DNA from: Armatimonadota bacterium
GTDB lineage: Bacteria; Armatimonadota; Zipacnadia; JAUWAU01
Length of the DNA: 64,000 nucleotides
Assembly (NCBI GenBank): GCA_030601885.1
Contig: JAUWAU010000008.1
Location: 62,001-126,000 of the forward strand
Direction: 5' to 3'
Made by a program: the position numbers and the translations under genes. This document shows positions 43,677 through 50,213 of the stretch, in pieces; the first letter of the stretch is position 1, and each line of letters begins with the position of its first letter. The notes beneath the pieces are model-generated. The model was given only the letters and a program-made list of their open reading frames with translations. It ran no database searches and was not told the origin of the DNA.

Positions 43677-44783
43677 TCATGCAATGAGGCGACGCAGACA
43701 ATGCAAGCGAGAAGCCGGTGGCAACTCGCCGGACCCGGAGCGGAGGGCGGCGTCGCTGCAGAACCTGGCGCGCGGATGGGAGTTGAATCGCTCGCATGGC
43801 GGCTTCAGTTTCCTGCGCAGCCACACCCTCGCCTGCCCCAGGTGCGTCCTGCGCAACGATGACTGCGCCGAGCTGGATCTGAGCGCCGAGTCGTGCCCGC
43901 GCCTGACGCGCTTCCGCACTGAGGCGCACGCCGCCTTCGAGGCAATGCCGCACATCGACGCGGTGCTGGACGCCGCGATGATCGGGCTGTGGGTGCTGGG
44001 CGCCGAAGAGGTCTGGTACACCGGCTTGGTCATCCGGCAGTTCGGTTTGCTGCGGACAGCGGGCGGGAGGCCTACAGCTCCCGGCAGGCAGCCTCCCGCG
44101 AGAAGCCGATAACGGGGGGAATAGACCCCGGCCGGGATTCGCGTCCCGTGTACGGACGCCCACCTCCCCTCACCCCTACTATAAGGCGAGCCCCGCAGGA
44201 TTTCGCGCTTTCTCACTCCGGCGCGTCCCCCGGCCTCCTCCTCGCCCTCCCGTGCGTGGTACGGCTGCAGCGCGTTCAGCGCGCAGTGCAGCACGCCGCC
44301 CACGGCCTGCTGCATCCGGCAGCCGGGGCGGCCGACGTCATCGCCTGCGGCGGTGTCGTCTAAGGCGGTGCGCCACCAGTCGAGCGTGTTGAGCACCAGC
44401 TCCAGCAGCAGTTCGTGCGCCGCGCCGAAGAGCTGCCCCATCGCCTCGGCGCGCCCCTCGGGCATGTCGGGGTTCGCCGGATGGGCGCCGGCGTCGCGGT
44501 AGGCGCGGGTCAACGTGTCGTACAGCACCGGCTGCAGCCACACCGCCGCCGCCGCACGCTCCAGCGGCCAGTTCTCCCTGATCTCATCCGGTGCGTGGTC
44601 CTGCACCACGCGCTGCACGGCGTCCCACGCGCGCTTCATGTCCGGGCCGGCCCTGTCGCCCAGCTCCCGCAGCCCGGTGGCGCTGTCAGTGGACAGCTCC
44701 AGCCCGTGCAGCAGCCGCTTGAACTGCGCGGTGTCGTCCTCCCCGTCGTGCTCGGGCTTCTTCTGCTCGTGCTCTTTGCCCAT
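43677..44783 (-). CDS. hypothetical helical protein; C-terminal third doubtful
   Basis: ATG 44783 has AGGAGGTG 8 nt upstream. The first ~200 residues are convincing (FKRLLHGLELSTDSATGLRE, WPLERAAAAVWLQPVLYDTL, AAHELLLELVLNTLDWWRTA), mostly helical. From about 44165 the frame runs through structured element A and then antisense to the ORF at 43684 until TGA at 43677. The native C-terminus was probably lost when the element arrived. Function unknown; island cargo. Confidence 0.5.
   Translation of the reverse strand: MGKEHEQKKPEHDGEDDTAQFKRLLHGLELSTDSATGLRELGDRAGPDMKRAWDAVQRVVQDHAPDEIRENWPLERAAAAVWLQPVLYDTLTRAYRDAGAHPANPDMPEGRAEAMGQLFGAAHELLLELVLNTLDWWRTALDDTAAGDDVGRPGCRMQQAVGGVLHCALNALQPYHAREGEEEAGGRAGVRKREILRGSPYSRGEGRWASVHGTRIPAGVYSPRYRLLAGGCLPGAVGLPPAVRSKPNCRMTKPVYQTSSAPSTHSPIIAASSTASMCGIASKAACASVRKRVRRGHDSALRSSSAQSSLRRTHLGQARVWLRRKLKPPCERFNSHPRARFCSDAALRSGSGELPPASRLHCLRRLIA
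43684..44112 (+). CDS. hypothetical protein with Cys cluster
   Basis: 142 residues: LARGWELNRSHGGFSFLRSH, then CPRCVLRNDDCAELDLSAESC, a C-x2-C-x6-C-x11-C arrangement that could bind zinc, and HIDAVLDAAMIGLWVLGAEEV. Composition is protein-like, whereas the antisense frame here is Ser/Arg-rich, favouring this strand. No strong ribosome binding site. Its 3' end overlaps structured element A. No family recognised. Confidence 0.4.
   Translation: MRRRRQCKREAGGNSPDPERRAASLQNLARGWELNRSHGGFSFLRSHTLACPRCVLRNDDCAELDLSAESCPRLTRFRTEAHAAFEAMPHIDAVLDAAMIGLWVLGAEEVWYTGLVIRQFGLLRTAGGRPTAPGRQPPARSR
44040..44160 (-). ncRNA. structured repeat element, copy A
   Basis: On the minus strand: hairpin GTCC/GGAC (44157-44143), stem GAATCCC with GGG-TCT-ATTC (44140-44119), and a 9-bp stem GCGGGAGGC/GCCTCCCGC (44099-44091 with 44071-44063) around a 19-nt loop containing CCGGGAGCTGT. 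Copy B at 49990-50155 keeps the same order and loop but has GCAGAGGGC/GCCCTCTGC, so several pairs change on both sides. Not matched to a known RNA family. Confidence 0.6.
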
Positions 44784-44923
44784 CCGTGTGCACCTCCTGC
44801 GAAGATTATGGCCGCGCTGCTCTACAGACCTCGTCACAGTAGCCCGTATTTCGCGGGAGAACGGCCTACAAGCGCCTGAAAGCTCCAAGGTGCACAAGTA
44901 CCCCGCCGAGGGGCTGAAACGCG

Positions 44924-45203
44924 CTTAGAGGGCGATTCTCGCCATTTCGCGACGGCGCTGCCTCCGACGGCGGTTGTACTCGCCCCTGTCCACGTAGCAC
45001 GCTGCCACCAGCTCGTGCTCCGCGATGTCCACGATGCCGTGGCGGATCAGCTAGGGGCAGAATGCCCTCGCGGCGTCCGCTTTGCGAATCTGACTGGCCG
45101 CCGAATAGCTGTCGGTGGCAGTCCGCCGCGTGCACTTACAAAGCGAAACGTGCTACATGAACGCCCGGATGTCGTGGCCGTAGCTGCGGGATCGTAGGGC
45201 CCG
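44924..45203 (-). pseudogene. third core-binding domain copy, two in-frame TAG codons
   Basis: Reading the minus strand from about 45203 gives YGHDIRAFM, TAG, HVSLCKCTRRTATDSYSAAS, QIRKADAARAFCP, TAG, LIRHGIVDIAEHELVAACYV, DRGEYNRRRRQRRR and TAA at 44924. It aligns with CB2 (GHDVAAFRSY; RARKLDAVRAFIRW; HELTAA; DRSEYNRLRRHRRR) and CB1 (HVAFCK; LASQARK). Apart from the TAG codons the frame is uninterrupted. The N-terminal ~35 residues are missing. It is a decayed paralogue unless TAG is suppressed. Confidence 0.7.
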
Positions 45204-45444
45204 ATAGGTGGCTGTTGGTAGGGGCTACTGGTGTCGTAGGTGAGGGGGAACCACGTCCCCACCTACGCACGACGCGCGCCTCGCGCGCGGGCGCGTTTTG
45301 CGGCCCTCTAAGCCGTCACAACCGCGTCCTGGGGCACTTGGGGGGTAGTGGGCATTTCGATGCAGATTTGAACCGTGGCGCATGCTCTGCGGGTCCTGCA
45401 AAAGCAACTGGCGGTGAGACGCAATATCGAAGGGCACGTATCCG

Positions 45445-45738
45445 GTGCTGGTGGGTTGCGTGCCGGCGCAAGACTGTGCGGGTCGGCCCACGTTGAAGGT
45501 GGCCGAGATCGATGTGGCGGTCGTATGCCGGGAGCGCTCAGCAGCGCAGGCGGCGGCTCCCGAGATCGCACGCGATGTCCTGGACGCCCTGGCCGAAGCG
45601 GCGCAGCGAATCGGAATGCGTGAAAACTATTGCGCGTCAGGCACGGCGTTGCTCCCTTGCGCGTCGGCGGCCGCGACAGCGGGATACACCGTCCGCGGGC
45701 GTCCGCCGTTCACCTTTGCTGACGGAAGCGGCATGTGA
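45445..45738 (+). CDS. hypothetical small protein
   Basis: 97 residues by GTG/ATG alternatives; the plausible part is LKVAEIDVAVVCRERSAAQA, PEIARDVLDALAEAAQRIGM and RENYCASGTALLP. It has a helix-rich centre but no family signature and no clear ribosome binding site. It lies between the core-binding pseudogene and the replication gene. Low confidence. Confidence 0.3.
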   Translation: MLVGCVPAQDCAGRPTLKVAEIDVAVVCRERSAAQAAAPEIARDVLDALAEAAQRIGMRENYCASGTALLPCASAAATAGYTVRGRPPFTFADGSGM

Positions 45739-45744
45739 TATAAA
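45716..45744 (+). promoter_or_regulatory. promoter upstream of the replication gene
   Basis: TTGCTG (45716-45721) and TATAAA (45739-45744) with 17-nt spacing. A CCCCGGC/GCCGGGG hairpin follows in the leader at about 45757-45780. It would drive the small ORF at 45790 and the Rep gene at 46041. Confidence 0.5.
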
Positions 45745-45789
45745 GAGAAAGAGGAAGCCCCGGCAGCTGGCGGCGCCGGGGCCAATGCG

Positions 45790-46044
45790 ATGAGAAGCAG
45801 AGAACTGACAGCCGTCGTGATTCTACCACAGCCGGACCTCAGCGTCAACGAATTCTCCGATGAACAGGCAGCGCAGCCCAGCATCTGCACTCTCCACCAA
45901 GGCTCCCACCACAGCCCCCATTCTCACCTAGTCACCCTACCCACCACTCCAGCCCCCCACCCTATAACAACCCCAGCAATCACCGCATCCCCTGCAAACC
46001 CCACGCACATCCTCACAATGCGCACAGGGGAGGACAAGCCATGA
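45790..46044 (+). CDS. small Pro/Thr/His-rich ORF coupled to rep
   Basis: 84 codons (MRSRELTAVVILPQPDLSVN, NEFSDEQAAQPSICTLHQGS, then a Pro/Thr/His-rich tail). It ends in an ATGA overlap with the Rep start, which suggests translational coupling. The composition of the second half is forced by the G-poor DNA, so it may be only a leader. No family recognised. Confidence 0.35.
   Translation: MRSRELTAVVILPQPDLSVNEFSDEQAAQPSICTLHQGSHHSPHSHLVTLPTTPAPHPITTPAITASPANPTHILTMRTGEDKP
45894..46025 (+). promoter_or_regulatory. C-rich, G-poor tract before rep
   Basis: Over about 130 nt, G is very rare on the plus strand while C and A dominate (runs such as CCCACCACTCCAGCCCCCC). Such unstructured C>G RNA resembles Rho-loading sites; in a single-strand replicon it could also be a protein- or primase-loading tract. 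Clearly unlike the surrounding GC-balanced DNA. Confidence 0.5.
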
Positions 46045-47060
46045 TTGACACCGTATGTCTCTGGACTGATGCAGCAGAGGTAGTAGACCGCGAGAAGTGG
46101 ACAGAACACACCAAAGCCCGCAAAGGCAGTGTCCGACGGCACTGGTTAGACACCAAAACCCCCTTCATCTACCTTCGACGCCAAGCTGGAGGACTGTCCA
46201 TCCAGTGCCATTCTGTCATGCAGCTTCTTGCCGGTACTCGCGTGCTGTGGGATGTGGTACACGAGAACCTCGCTGAGTTTCTGTCCAAAGTCAGCACCGA
46301 ACTGTCCCATGCCGGAGTCCAGCTTAACCATCCCCTCCACCAACTCAAACTCACCCGCTGTGATTTCTCCACCGTGCTTGTCCCTAAGCATAGCTCTGTC
46401 CAGGACTACCTCGAAGCCTTTCGTAGCTGCGCCTCCGTTGGCGGTAGAGACACAAGGCAGTGGTACAGTTCGGATACCGATACCCTGTACTACGGTACGA
46501 AATACCACAAACTCGCCCTCTACGATACGCTTGGCCCCCTCATACGCCACGATCTCGTGGACCCGTCTGATGCCAGCCAGCGCAGGCACCACTCCGCTCT
46601 CAGGCTCGAATACCAGGTCCACAAGCACGCGCGCCTGCGTAGCCTGCTGCGCCTGCCCCACGAGGCGACGGTGACCCTCCAGCACGTCTGGCGCCCTGAG
46701 CTGGCCTATGGACTGCTGCGCCGGCGGGTGCTGGACATCTGCCCGTGGACCGAGGAGCAACTGCAGAACCCTGATCCTGAGATGTCGGAGAAGGCAGTAG
46801 TGCGGGAGGTGAAGTCCTTCCCCGTGTACTGCCACCTGTTCTACCTGATGCACCTTCGCCGCGACCGGCACTTCACGGACCGTGATGTCCGCCGCCACCT
46901 GCAGAACGTCTTCGGGATGTCTGCCGCGCAGGCGTCGAGGTACACGCAGAAGCTGAACAGGTTCGCCCACCTCTTCGGGCCACGCATCGCGATGCTGCCT
47001 TTCGTGGACGTGGTGGGGCAACTCCGCGAAAGGCAGGAGCGCGCGCAGTCACATGCTTGA
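46041..47060 (+). CDS. phage/plasmid replication protein, gene II/X type
   Basis: 339 residues. MIDTVCLWTDAAEVVD, LSIQCHSVMQLLAG, LTRCDFSTVL, TDTLYYGTKYHKLALYDTLG and SALRLEYQVHKHARLRSLL fit the filamentous-phage gene II/X replication initiator family, which nicks double-stranded DNA to start rolling-circle replication. GGGAGG lies 8 nt before ATG. Its first half is visibly less GC-rich than the chromosome, a sign of transfer. No coat, Zot or other phage structural gene is seen nearby, so the element is a plasmid-like or defective inovirus-like replicon. Confidence 0.75.
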   Translation: MIDTVCLWTDAAEVVDREKWTEHTKARKGSVRRHWLDTKTPFIYLRRQAGGLSIQCHSVMQLLAGTRVLWDVVHENLAEFLSKVSTELSHAGVQLNHPLHQLKLTRCDFSTVLVPKHSSVQDYLEAFRSCASVGGRDTRQWYSSDTDTLYYGTKYHKLALYDTLGPLIRHDLVDPSDASQRRHHSALRLEYQVHKHARLRSLLRLPHEATVTLQHVWRPELAYGLLRRRVLDICPWTEEQLQNPDPEMSEKAVVREVKSFPVYCHLFYLMHLRRDRHFTDRDVRRHLQNVFGMSAAQASRYTQKLNRFAHLFGPRIAMLPFVDVVGQLRERQERAQSHA

Positions 47061-47215
47061 GTCTTGACGGGGAGGACCGTGCGGCGCTGCCTTGGGCCGC
47101 GTCAGACCGAAGCTGCAACCGACAGTACAGGCAAGCCTGGAAACGCTGCTGTTGCGCTGCTTGCAGCAGCCGCGCGGCGGCACCTGCCGCGGGTGGCCCT
47201 GTGGATTGGCCCCGG

Positions 47216-47410
47216 GCGTTAAAAAAGGGCCGGTATCGGCCCGGTGCCGTGCTGAGAAAGGGCCGTACAGCCGCGGCAGCGCCGGGTTGCGGCAGGGTCC
47301 GCGTTAAAACACTGTTTTTTAACGCACATCCTGGGCCTCCTCGTGCGCTCCGTGCCTGTGCGTGGCGCTGGGGGCCGGCAGGGACAGCGAGAATGCCCCT
47401 TTTTTAACGC
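47216..47410. repeat. symmetric quartet of GCGTTAAAAAA motifs
   Basis: GCGTTAAAAAA is found at 47216-47226 (+), 47301-47311 (+, one mismatch), 47315-47325 (-) and 47400-47410 (-). All four are mirrored exactly about base 47313, with 74-bp intervals on both sides. The inner pair forms a hairpin. The flanking intervals are not themselves palindromic. It lies between rep and the first core-binding gene, a plausible replication origin or recombinase attachment site. Confidence 0.85.
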
Positions 47411-47445
47411 GAGGCGATGGTTATGCGCTGTTCGGGAGGTGTCCC

Positions 47446-47715
47446 GTGACGGACGGGCAGCTTGTCGAGGCCTTCTTGCGCCAGTACCCGCGGGAGCAAA
47501 CGCGGTTGGCGTACCGGCACGATCTGCACCAGCTCCTGGCGAGTTTGGGCGGTCGTTCGCTGCGGCAGCTAACCGCGCACGAGGTGAGCGCCTTCGCGAG
47601 CCACGTCGCGTTCTGTAAGTCCAGCGCCGGCAGCGGGTATTCCCTGGCCTCGCAGGCGCGCAAAGTCATCGTGTCCATACGTGTAGGGATGTGGGGCCTG
47701 AAGCGGCGGAAGTAG
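47446..47715 (+). CDS. stand-alone core-binding (SAM-like) domain of a tyrosine recombinase, CB1
   Basis: 89 residues from GTG 47446, preceded by GGGAGGTG. LVEAFLRQYPREQTRLAYRH, DLHQLLASLGGRSLRQLTAH and EVSAFASHVAFCK form the four-helix core-binding fold that precedes the catalytic domain in XerC/integrases. The frame ends (GMWGLKRRK, TAG) where the catalytic domain would begin. It is paralogous to CB2 at 48766. The catalytic partner is encoded 332 bp downstream without its own core-binding domain, so the two likely act together in trans. Confidence 0.7.
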   Translation: MTDGQLVEAFLRQYPREQTRLAYRHDLHQLLASLGGRSLRQLTAHEVSAFASHVAFCKSSAGSGYSLASQARKVIVSIRVGMWGLKRRK

Positions 47716-47963
47716 CAGCGCCCCATACAAACTGTCGCAGCGATGGGCAGAACCACACGCCATCGCTCTCCCGCACGCCAGAACCGTCCCTCTCCACTTG
47801 GAATGAGCGCGGCGAAAACAGGCACAATCTGCCACGGTTGTCGCATCAAGTAGGTTTGCGTTGGTACACCACGTCGGGGAGGCAGCGGCGCCCCGGGTGG
47901 CGCGCCAGCGACGGTTCATAAGTCCACGCCGAGCGCCTCCGCGAGTCAAGGCATGATGATGCT

Positions 47964-48035
47964 TTGTTTGGTTTTTTGCAGAAAGTTGTAGACAAGTCCC
48001 TCTATGTTTGGTATAATGTAGAAAGAACCAAACAA
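47964..48035. promoter_or_regulatory. promoter of the catalytic recombinase gene inside an inverted repeat
   Basis: TAGACA (47989-47994) and TATAAT (48012-48017) have an ideal 17-nt spacer. The promoter is flanked by perfect inverted repeats TTGTTTGGTT (47964-47973) and AACCAAACAA (48026-48035), extendable to 16 bp with two mismatches. A third TGTTTGG lies at 48005-48011. The right arm abuts the AAGGAGG ribosome binding site. It may be an autoregulatory operator or an invertible promoter. Confidence 0.7.
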
Positions 48036-48047
48036 GGAGGCAAAACC

Positions 48048-48764
48048 ATGCCAAAGAGACTGCCGAAGGTGCTCACTGACGAAGAGGTGGAGAAGCTGCT
48101 CGCGCAGGTGCGCACGCGCAGCGTCACGGGCCTGCGGAACCGTGCGATGATCGCGGCGATGCTGGGCGCCGGCCTGAGGGTGTCGGAGGTCATCAAGCTC
48201 ATGCCGAGCGACGTTGACTTTGCCGAGGGCCTGGTGCGGGTGAACGACGGCAAGGGCGGGCGGGACCGCGTGGTGCCGGTTGACGGAGACACCCTCGCGC
48301 ACCTGCGCGCCTGGGCTGAGAAGCGCAAGGCCCTGGGCCTCACGGGCAGGCAGCGGTTCTTCTGCCGCATCCGGCGCTCGGGGATCGGGGGTGAACCGCT
48401 GAAGCGTGGCGGAGCGATGACCACCAGCAACGTGCAGGGACTCGTGAAGCGGTTGGCGCGCGGCGCCGGTATCGAGCGCGACTTCGGCGGCGGCAGGAAG
48501 CGCAGGCGAGGCCTCGGGCCGCACATACTCCGCCACACGTATGCCACGCGGCTGCAGGACAGAGGCTTTTCGATCCGCGAGATACAGGAGCTTCTCGGCC
48601 ACAGGGACGTGAGCACGACGATGGTATACACGCACGTCAACCCCACGGCGCTCAAGGCGAAGGTTCAAGCTCGCGACGCTGAGCCGGAGGACCCCATCGC
48701 CGCGCTGACGGCAGAGCTGCAGGCACTGAGGGCGGAGGTGGCGGAGCTGAGGGCGGCGCGGTGA
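48048..48764 (+). CDS. tyrosine recombinase, catalytic domain only
   Basis: 238 residues from ATG 48048, with AAGGAGG 7 nt upstream. All active-site residues are present: Arg44 (GAGLRVSEV), Lys69 (GKGGRD), His159 and Arg162 (HILRHTYAT), His185 (LLGHRDVS) and Tyr194 (TTMVYTHV). The chain starts directly at LPKVLTDEEVEKLL, the beginning of the catalytic domain; the ~90-residue core-binding domain that normally precedes it is absent. A C-terminal heptad segment (ALTAELQALRAEVAELRAA) could mediate association. It is followed after 1 nt by CB2 and preceded by CB1. Confidence 0.9.
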   Translation: MPKRLPKVLTDEEVEKLLAQVRTRSVTGLRNRAMIAAMLGAGLRVSEVIKLMPSDVDFAEGLVRVNDGKGGRDRVVPVDGDTLAHLRAWAEKRKALGLTGRQRFFCRIRRSGIGGEPLKRGGAMTTSNVQGLVKRLARGAGIERDFGGGRKRRRGLGPHILRHTYATRLQDRGFSIREIQELLGHRDVSTTMVYTHVNPTALKAKVQARDAEPEDPIAALTAELQALRAEVAELRAAR

Positions 48765-48765
48765 C

Positions 48766-49134
48766 GTGGAGACTGAGGAGCTGGTGGAGCAGTTCGTCGG
48801 GCAGTACGGATCGGCCAATACCAGGGACGCCTACGCCAGAGACGTGAGGCAATTCCTCGGCCTCGTCGGCGGGAAGCCCCTACGCGAGATCACCGGGCAC
48901 GACGTGGCGGCGTTCAGGAGCTACCTCGACTTCGTGCAGTGGCGCCGCGCGGGGCAGTCCGGACGGTACAGCACGAGCACGCGGGCGCGGAAGCTGGACG
49001 CGGTGAGGGCATTCATCAGGTGGGCCGAGGCGGAGGGAGTATGCAACGTTCCTGACCACGAGCTGACAGCCGCGACGGCTACGGATCGGAGCGAGTACAA
49101 CCGCCTGCGCCGCCACAGGCGCCGCACCCCGTAG
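48766..49134 (+). CDS. stand-alone core-binding (SAM-like) domain of a tyrosine recombinase, CB2
   Basis: 122 residues from GTG 48766, one base after the stop of the catalytic gene. LVEQFVGQYGSANTRDAYAR, DVRQFLGLVGGKPLREITGH and DVAAFRSYLDF match CB1 position by position; RARKLDAVRAFIRWAEAEG completes the domain. A basic tail (DRSEYNRLRRHRRR), absent from CB1 but present in the decayed copy at 44924, may bind DNA. Gene order places catalytic and binding domains on separate, co-translated chains in reversed order. Confidence 0.75.
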   Translation: METEELVEQFVGQYGSANTRDAYARDVRQFLGLVGGKPLREITGHDVAAFRSYLDFVQWRRAGQSGRYSTSTRARKLDAVRAFIRWAEAEGVCNVPDHELTAATATDRSEYNRLRRHRRRTP

Positions 49135-49186
49135 ATCACCCTGACACATCCCCAGAAGTTGCGTTCTAACGCCCTGTAAGCGGTTT

Positions 49187-49202
49187 CCCCGCCTCGGCGG
49201 GG
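49187..49202 (+). terminator. hairpin after CB2
   Basis: CCCCGC and GCGGGG form a 6-bp stem with a CTCG tetraloop, 52 bp after the CB2 stop. No U tract follows, so termination may be weak. Confidence 0.4.
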
Positions 49203-49452
49203 CAAGGAGGCCGTCTCACGCGGCTCGACGCGCTGCAGGCGCTCCAGGCGCGAAAGAATGGCATTCTGGCGGCGAGGGACGAGCCGCAAGACACGGCGCC
49301 GGAGGGGCAGCGAAAAATGGCCGTTCTGAGGCGCTACAGGCATGTCTTGCAGCGGGGGCGGGGAAGCAGGGGGTAAAGCGGCTCGAACCTCGTTAGGGAG
49401 CGCTCAGACGCGAAAGAGAGGCATTCAGGAAAGGGGGAGAGAGGTGTGAGAC

Positions 49453-49896
49453 ATGGCTGCACCGTTGGACGTGTTCGAGGGCACTGAGGAGTTCCTGCGG
49501 GAGCTGATCGAGCAGCACCGTTTCAAGGTGGAGCGGGTGCGGGACGTGGACGGCGAGCTGGTAGACGGCGATTGGTTTGTGCCGTGTCGCCTCGCCTGCA
49601 TCCTCTACCAGTACGACGCCGACACCTGGGCGGCGAACCTGCTGAGCACGCGCTGGCACAATCGGCTGGTGCGGAGGTTCGGCAGTGCGGTGACGCTGTT
49701 CGGGGAGCCGGCGGAACTCGCCAAGGGCTGTGGCCCGGGCGACGAGCACACGCTGCACTTCCCCTCGGAGTTGATTCTGCCAGTGGCGCGGATGCTGAAA
49801 GTGAGGCGCCGCCGGAGGGTCTCGGACGAGCAGCGCCGTGCTGCAGCGGAGCGGATGCGGGCGTACTGGAGCGCGAAACGGATCGCAGTGGGGTAA
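49453..49896 (+). CDS. hypothetical protein with basic C-terminus
   Basis: 147 residues; AGAGAGGTG lies about 7 nt before ATG. The acidic N-terminus (VFEGTEEFLRELIEQHRFKV, ERVRDVDGELVDGDWFVPCR) is followed by a middle region with WHNRLVRRFGSAVTLFGEPA and a strongly basic helix (RRRRRVSDEQRRAAAERMRA). No family recognised. It is bracketed by AGAA/TTCT motifs and sits in the split-recombinase island, so it may be an accessory DNA-binding factor or cargo. Confidence 0.55.
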   Translation: MAAPLDVFEGTEEFLRELIEQHRFKVERVRDVDGELVDGDWFVPCRLACILYQYDADTWAANLLSTRWHNRLVRRFGSAVTLFGEPAELAKGCGPGDEHTLHFPSELILPVARMLKVRRRRRVSDEQRRAAAERMRAYWSAKRIAVG

Positions 49897-49989
49897 GGGC
49901 CACTCGGCGCGTAGAAACGGCTTCTAGGCGGCAGAAGTGGCCTCTGGTATGTGTTTGCGAGGAAGCCTGGGCGGGGCGGCGCAGGTAGC

Positions 49990-50155
49990 AGTGAGAAAAG
50001 ACGGGGGCATTCCGCCGCCCGGGCGTATTAGGCTGGCGGAAGGGGGACGGTGGGTGTCCTGGGCACAGGATGCGAATCCCGGCCGGGGATTCCGCGCCTC
50101 GTTAAGCCCTTTACCGCAGAGGGCTGCCGCCGGGAGCTGTCGGCCCTCTGCCCGC
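49990..50155 (+). ncRNA. structured repeat element, copy B
   Basis: Four hairpins in a row: TTCCGCC/GGCGGAA (50010-50016 with 50035-50041), TCCTG/CAGGA (50057-50070), GAATCCC/GGGATTC (50074-50092) and GCAGAGGGC/GCCCTCTGC (50116-50124 with 50143-50151). The loop CCGGGAGCTGT is identical in copy A (44040-44160, opposite strand). It ends about 60 nt before the small HTH gene, so it could be that gene's leader. Confidence 0.6.
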
Positions 50156-50213
50156 CGTCCCCTGCAGTTTGCGGAGCGCATACCGTCAGCGGAGCGGAAG
50201 GAGGTATTGAACA

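Larger units (their letters stand above)
49154..49945. repeat. six near-palindromic AGAA-N5/6-TTCT motifs
   Basis: Copies at 49154-49167, 49255-49267 (AGAATGGCATTCT, palindromic but for its centre), 49314-49327, 49415-49427, 49913-49925 (AGAAACGGCTTCT) and 49933-49945. Most have GGC in the middle and several are followed by GGCG. Four precede and two follow the hypothetical gene at 49453, so that gene is bracketed by them. Confidence 0.6.

Noticed and set aside
47301..47325. Xer dif site
   Set aside because: The inner palindrome GCGTTAAAAC..TTTTTTAACGC lacks the XerC/XerD arm consensus and the 6-bp central spacer of dif.
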